Below the pieces are notes generated by a model. It was given only the letters and a program-made list of their open reading frames with translations. It was not told the origin of the DNA and searched no databases. Shown in pieces: positions 6,529 through 10,036 of a stretch of 10,036 bases of DNA (position 1 is the stretch's first letter; each line of letters begins with the position of its first letter). A program made the translations under genes and the position numbers. The stretch lies in the NCBI GenBank assembly GCA_021296375.1, contig JAGWAQ010000049.1, forward strand, positions 1-10,036, written 5' to 3'. This stretch comes from Alphaproteobacteria bacterium (GTDB taxonomy: Bacteria > Pseudomonadota > Alphaproteobacteria > Puniceispirillales > UBA1172).

Positions 6529-7323
6529 CAGATGCCGTGGCCGTTTGATGGTTTCAGCCAGATTTGTTTTCTGGATGGGTTTAATCTTGTTGAGAGGAAG
6601 TCCGTATTGTTTGGCCAGCATGACAGCAAAATCATATTTAGACACAGGCGTGTCACTGGATACATTAAAGATTCCAGTGGCCTCGACCTCCACCAATCGC
6701 ATCATCATATCAATCAAGGCGGTCGTCAGCACTGGGGTATAAGTAATGTCATCCAGCATTTCAATTTGGTCGCCTTGCTCAAGGGCGTTGATAATCTGAT
6801 CTGATAGCGAAAGATGATAGCTTGGGCTTGGACCAAAGAAATTTGTCCGAATGACGAGGGCATCTTCATGATGACTCATGACAAGATGCTCAGCGTCCAA
6901 TTTTGTTTTGGCATAAACATTGAGAGGGGCGGGCACATCATCTTCTGTGTAAAGACAACCAGCGTCGCCAAACAGGTGATCTGTGGAAATATGCACAAAT
7001 TTCAGCTGATGTTTTTGAGCAGATCGAGCCAGCATTTCTGGAATTGTTGTGTTCACAAATCTGGATTCATCCGTTTTTTGTTCGCATTCATCAACATTTG
7101 TAAAGCCGATAGCATTGATGATCATCGATGGTTTGATCGAGCTGACTAGGGCATCAAGGCTGGATTGATCGGTAAATTCATAATGGCGAATATGGCAATC
7201 TTTGTCGGAAATATGCCGATGATGCAAAAGTACGGTAACGTCATGACTTTTTTTCAATTCATGCATCAGGTTGAGGCCCAAAATACCGCTGCCTCCGACC
7301 ACCATAATATGCTGACGAGTCAC
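6526..7323 (-). CDS. RmlD-like short-chain reductase, C-terminus apparently truncated
   Basis: NAD(P)-dependent extended short-chain reductase resembling dTDP-4-dehydrorhamnose reductase, 265 residues. The Rossmann motif is GGSGILG (10-16), followed by INAIGFTNVDECE (69-81), the catalytic serine region HISTDHLFGD (111-120) and YAKTK (137-141) with Tyr137 and Lys141. The substrate-domain block DITYTPVLTTALIDMM (191-206) is typical of RmlD. The protein stops at IKRPRHL, about 25-30 residues short of the usual family end, and the missing part seems to be present beyond the TGA. The GTG start abuts the pseB TAA with no gap; the alternative Met7 (ATG ending at 7305) would still keep the Rossmann motif. 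Lying between pseB and pseC, it presumably acts on a keto-sugar nucleotide or its product, but no such step exists in the standard pseudaminic pathway, so its substrate is unknown. Base composition looks more AT-rich than pseB. Confidence 0.82.
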   Translation of the reverse strand: MTRQHIMVVGGSGILGLNLMHELKKSHDVTVLLHHRHISDKDCHIRHYEFTDQSSLDALVSSIKPSMIINAIGFTNVDECEQKTDESRFVNTTIPEMLARSAQKHQLKFVHISTDHLFGDAGCLYTEDDVPAPLNVYAKTKLDAEHLVMSHHEDALVIRTNFFGPSPSYHLSLSDQIINALEQGDQIEMLDDITYTPVLTTALIDMMMRLVEVEATGIFNVSSDTPVSKYDFAVMLAKQYGLPLNKIKPIQKTNLAETIKRPRHL

Positions 7324-8322
7324 TTAAATTTTTCCGATCTTATGCTGGTTGGCGTTGATCCATTCCGACAGCTCAGGCTGGCCCATCCATTCGGTGTTGT
7401 TGTCTGAGGTATAGGAGAACCGTTCCGGTACTTTCTTGCCATTGCCAATGCGGGCGGGGTCTTCAGACCAATTGTTGATGGCGGGAAGAATTTTAAAGTA
7501 TCCATCATATTCATAGGTGTGGGCGGCATCTTCCGTGCCGATCATCTGTTCGTGAAGTTTCTCGCCTGGGCGGATACCAATGATCTTGTGGGTGGCTTCA
7601 GGGGCAACGGTTTTGGCAATATCAACAACCGTCATGGACGGGATTTTCTTGACGTAAATTTCACCCCCCATCATGTCGTCGAACGCATGCCACACCAGCT
7701 TGACCCCGTCTTCAAGAGAGATCATAAAGCGCGTCATTTCAGCATCGGTGATGGGCAGCTCCCCCGTATCCTGGCGGGACAGGAAAAATGGGATAACAGA
7801 TCCGCGTGACCCCATGACATTGCCGTAACGGACGACGGAAAAACGTGTGCCGTCCGCACCATTCATAGGGTTGCTGGCGGAAAAAAGCTTGTCCGAGGCC
7901 AGTTTGGTGGCGCCATATAGATTGATCGGGTTCGAGGCCTTGTCTGTCGACAAGGCGACCGCAGAGTTAACGCCAACTTCGTTGCAAGCGTCGATAACAT
8001 TCATGGCCCCGTTGATATTTGTCTTAATGCATTCGGCGGGGTTGTATTCCGCCGTGGGGACAATTTTTGTGGCCGCGGCATGGACAACATGGTCAACACC
8101 CTGAAGTACTTGCACCAGCCGCGCTTTGTCGCGAACATCGCCGATGACAAAACGTACCCGGGGATCGCCCTCATATTTCATGGCCATATCCCACTGTTTC
8201 ATTTCATCGCGGGAATAGATGATGATCTGCTTGGGGTTGTATTTCTCCAGGGTCATAGGGACAAAAGTGTTGCCGAAGGACCCGGTTCCGCCAGTGATTA
8301 AAATAGTTTTGTTGGTGAGCAT
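7324..8322 (-). CDS. pseB: UDP-GlcNAc C5-inverting 4,6-dehydratase PseB
   Basis: First enzyme of pseudaminic acid synthesis: an NADP-dependent short-chain dehydratase/epimerase that turns UDP-GlcNAc into UDP-2-acetamido-2,6-dideoxy-L-arabino-hex-4-ulose. All 332 residues are present. GGTGSFG (11-17) binds the cofactor. YSRDEMKQW (36-44) is a FlaA1/PseB hallmark, as are GDVRD (61-65), HAAATKIVPTAEYNP (81-95) and the catalytic segment STDKASNPINLYGATK (125-140), with Asp127, Lys128 and Tyr136 equivalent to the catalytic residues known from Helicobacter FlaA1. RPGEKLHEQMI is the conserved C-terminal motif. The start at ATG 8320-8322 matches the family N-terminus; an AAGAG lies 9 nt upstream. It follows the ABC exporter gene by 58 bp and abuts the reductase gene downstream, so it appears to head the sugar section of the operon. 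Confidence 0.96.
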   Translation of the reverse strand: MLTNKTILITGGTGSFGNTFVPMTLEKYNPKQIIIYSRDEMKQWDMAMKYEGDPRVRFVIGDVRDKARLVQVLQGVDHVVHAAATKIVPTAEYNPAECIKTNINGAMNVIDACNEVGVNSAVALSTDKASNPINLYGATKLASDKLFSASNPMNGADGTRFSVVRYGNVMGSRGSVIPFFLSRQDTGELPITDAEMTRFMISLEDGVKLVWHAFDDMMGGEIYVKKIPSMTVVDIAKTVAPEATHKIIGIRPGEKLHEQMIGTEDAAHTYEYDGYFKILPAINNWSEDPARIGNGKKVPERFSYTSDNNTEWMGQPELSEWINANQHKIGKI

Positions 8323-8380
8323 AGTGTTCGTCTCTTAATGGTGGAGGTTTGTTTACTCTTAAAGCAGGTGCGTTAAAAGT
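8323..8380 (-). promoter_or_regulatory. Largest intergenic gap: between the exporter and pseB
   Basis: This 58-bp spacer contains an AAGAG (8332-8336) that may serve as the pseB ribosome site, 9 nt from the ATG. The heptamer TTAAGAG occurs twice, 24 bp apart (8332-8338 and 8356-8362, minus strand), which may be chance. I see no hairpin followed by T residues and no convincing -35/-10 pair, so the exporter and pseB are probably cotranscribed. Confidence 0.35.
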
Positions 8381-10036
8381 CTATTTCAATTTGATGTGAC
8401 CATCATCAATGGTCAGAATGCGGTCACAATGTTCGAGTGACTTGGCACGATGAGTGATGGAGATCACCGTTATTTTGTTCTTCAAGCCTTTCAGGTAGTT
8501 GATGATCTGCGATTCCGTGTCGACATCAAGTGAACTTGTCGCTTCATCCAACACCAAAATTCTACGATTGAAATAAAAGGCCCGGGCAAGAGCAATCCGC
8601 TGGCGTTGCCCGCCAGAGAGCTTGACGCCGTTTTCCCCTAAATTGGTCGTGAGACCATCGGGCAGATTAGAAATAACATCATCCATTTGGGCTTGTTTGA
8701 TGGCAAAATCCAGCTGGTTATCGTCAATGGACTCTACGGGAACGCCGAGGGCAATATTGTGACGTACTGATCCGTCAATAATGAAAATCTCTTGCGGCAA
8801 ATAGGCAACATGCTGCCACAACGCCTCGGGGTTTTGAGTGATGGGTATTCCATTGACCAGGATCTGACCTGCCGAAGGTGGCAACAATCCCAGTAACGTG
8901 TCCACCAGGGTTGTCTTTCCGGCCCCCGATGTGCCGACAATACCAACATGATCACCTTCTTTAATTTCAAGGGTGATATCATTAAGCGCAGGGCGGTTTG
9001 CGCCAGGGTAAGTGTAGGAAATGCCCTTAAGTGAGATGGTGTCAACATTGTCAATTTTCGGGGCAGCTGTGGCGGCAAGCAGGGGGGTTGCCTGACTGGC
9101 CTTTTCAGCTTCCTCCAGATCGGCGGCCAATTTCATGACCGTATCTTTTGAATATCGAATGCGGCTCAAGGTGAATGAAAAACTTCGCGCCAAGGGAATC
9201 ATGCGAATTGAAGCCATCCCGAAAACCCCTAAGGTAGGGATTAACGTTACCGGATCACTGACCATATGGCTGGCGGTGATTGAAATGCCGGCGATGAAAA
9301 TAATAATAATCATCTCAAAGATATATTTCGGCAGCATTGAAATGAAATTGATCAGGCTTTGAGCAGAGGCAAAGACCACAGCTTTTTCAACAAGATTTTC
9401 GTTGAAGAAACGTTCCTGTTTCAACACCCGAATTTCTTTAAACCCGCGAAGGCTTTCATTTGTGTGGCGGACAATTGAGGCTGCGGATTCATTGGAATCA
9501 CGACCTGCATTGGTCATAAGGTTCCGCACCACACGATCAAAACCAACAAGACAGATACCGCTGATCAGCACCAGGAAGCCAAAAGCTTGAGGGTTTGTCC
9601 AGGCCAGAAAACCAATGATCATAATGGCAACAATACTATCCCCAACCGCCTGCAGGAAAAACATCACAAGGTTGGCGTAATTGGGAACCATCAATTGTAT
9701 GGCATTGACGTAGTCAGAACTGTTGCGCTGAATCATCTTGCTGTAGGGCATGTTCTGGTAGGAAGTAATAAGCTTTTGGCGATGGTGAACTTGCTGGTTC
9801 TGACTGAAGGTAATCACGGATCGCATGATCAATGCGCCGAAAATACTTTTAATAGTGTAAATAAATATCAGAATGGCGGCCAGCATTGTCACCAGTTCCG
9901 TGTGGCTGTAATCAGCTAAGTTCAAGGCTGCCACAATGTTATGGGGAAGATTGTCCGCGCCTCCAAAGACAACCCCCAGAAACGGGCCGATAATGCCTAT
10001 CCCCAACAGGTCAAGCGTGGACACCAGGATGAAAAA
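8381..10036 (-). CDS. PglK/MsbA-like ABC exporter (half-transporter with fused ATPase), 5' end cut by window edge
   Basis: Inner-membrane ABC exporter with membrane and ATPase domains in one chain; the PglK-like branch flips lipid-linked oligosaccharides. The frame is open past the GTG at 10022-10024 to the window edge (FFIL precedes it), so that GTG is probably not the true start and a few tens of residues are missing. Counting from that GTG (547 residues), hydrophobic segments lie near 5-21, 43-67, 119-142, 148-163, 234-254 and 258-277. The ATPase domain has Walker A GTSGAGKTT (364-372), Q-loop YLPQE (408-412), signature LSGGQ (469-473), Walker B ILVLDE (489-494), D-loop SSLD (497-500) and switch His525 in ISITHR. 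The KEIRVL coupling-type segment (196-201) and LPKYIFE (231-237) fit PglK-type exporters. Next to Pse genes, a flippase for a glycan carrying the sugar is likely; a lipid or protein exporter is possible. Confidence 0.88.
   Translation of the reverse strand, partial: FFILVSTLDLLGIGIIGPFLGVVFGGADNLPHNIVAALNLADYSHTELVTMLAAILIFIYTIKSIFGALIMRSVITFSQNQQVHHRQKLITSYQNMPYSKMIQRNSSDYVNAIQLMVPNYANLVMFFLQAVGDSIVAIMIIGFLAWTNPQAFGFLVLISGICLVGFDRVVRNLMTNAGRDSNESAASIVRHTNESLRGFKEIRVLKQERFFNENLVEKAVVFASAQSLINFISMLPKYIFEMIIIIFIAGISITASHMVSDPVTLIPTLGVFGMASIRMIPLARSFSFTLSRIRYSKDTVMKLAADLEEAEKASQATPLLAATAAPKIDNVDTISLKGISYTYPGANRPALNDITLEIKEGDHVGIVGTSGAGKTTLVDTLLGLLPPSAGQILVNGIPITQNPEALWQHVAYLPQEIFIIDGSVRHNIALGVPVESIDDNQLDFAIKQAQMDDVISNLPDGLTTNLGENGVKLSGGQRQRIALARAFYFNRRILVLDEATSSLDVDTESQIINYLKGLKNKITVISITHRAKSLEHCDRILTIDDGHIKLK

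Noticed and set aside
8332..8362. Repeated TTAAGAG heptamers as an operator
   Set aside because: Two 7-mers in an AT-rich spacer can occur by chance; there is no symmetry or third copy, and one overlaps the likely ribosome site.
10022..10024. GTG as the true start of the ABC exporter
   Set aside because: The frame is open upstream to the window edge with hydrophobic residues (FFIL), and the first membrane segment would be cut; the gene is partial.

Overview
The window is one strand of a nonulosonic-acid (sialic-acid-like sugar) biosynthesis cluster. All nine protein genes are on the minus strand, so the operon reads from right to left. They are packed end to end, with overlaps of up to 11 bp and gaps no larger than 58 bp. 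The moderate base composition and the style of the Pse proteins suggest a Gram-negative bacterium, possibly a marine or aquatic alphaproteobacterium. That placement is a guess: there is no rRNA or other marker gene. I saw no tRNA, insertion sequence, CRISPR array or convincing terminator, and no gene-free stretch over 300 bases.

Layout in transcription order. First comes a PglK/MsbA-like ABC exporter, cut at its 5' end by the right edge. After 58 bp follow pseB (UDP-GlcNAc C5-inverting 4,6-dehydratase), an RmlD-like short-chain reductase starting at GTG directly after the pseB stop, and pseC (PLP aminotransferase). Then come three genes that are not part of the canonical pseudaminic acid pathway: a divergent NeuB-like synthase, a divergent SpsF-like nucleotidyltransferase and a class III (glutamate-1-semialdehyde-aminomutase-like) aminotransferase. 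The run ends with pseG (UDP-sugar hydrolase) and pseI (pseudaminic acid synthase), which is cut near its C-terminus by the left edge.

PseB, PseC, PseG and PseI are four of the six enzymes that make CMP-pseudaminic acid from UDP-GlcNAc. PseH (N-acetyltransferase) and PseF (CMP-sugar synthetase) are not in the window. The NeuB-like/SpsF-like/class III aminotransferase trio looks like a second, translationally coupled module that could make or modify another keto-sugar. The cluster therefore has two NeuB-family synthases with different active-site signatures. The ABC exporter could flip a lipid-linked glycan carrying these sugars.

Three things deserve most attention. (1) The trio is a candidate undescribed sugar-activation branch. 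(2) The RmlD-like reductase ends at a TGA beyond which the same frame still encodes what looks like its own C-terminal helix and then runs without interruption into pseC, suggesting a split fusion gene or a readthrough/coupling arrangement. (3) An in-frame run of nine G residues lies in the catalytic loop of pseI, a possible phase-variation switch.
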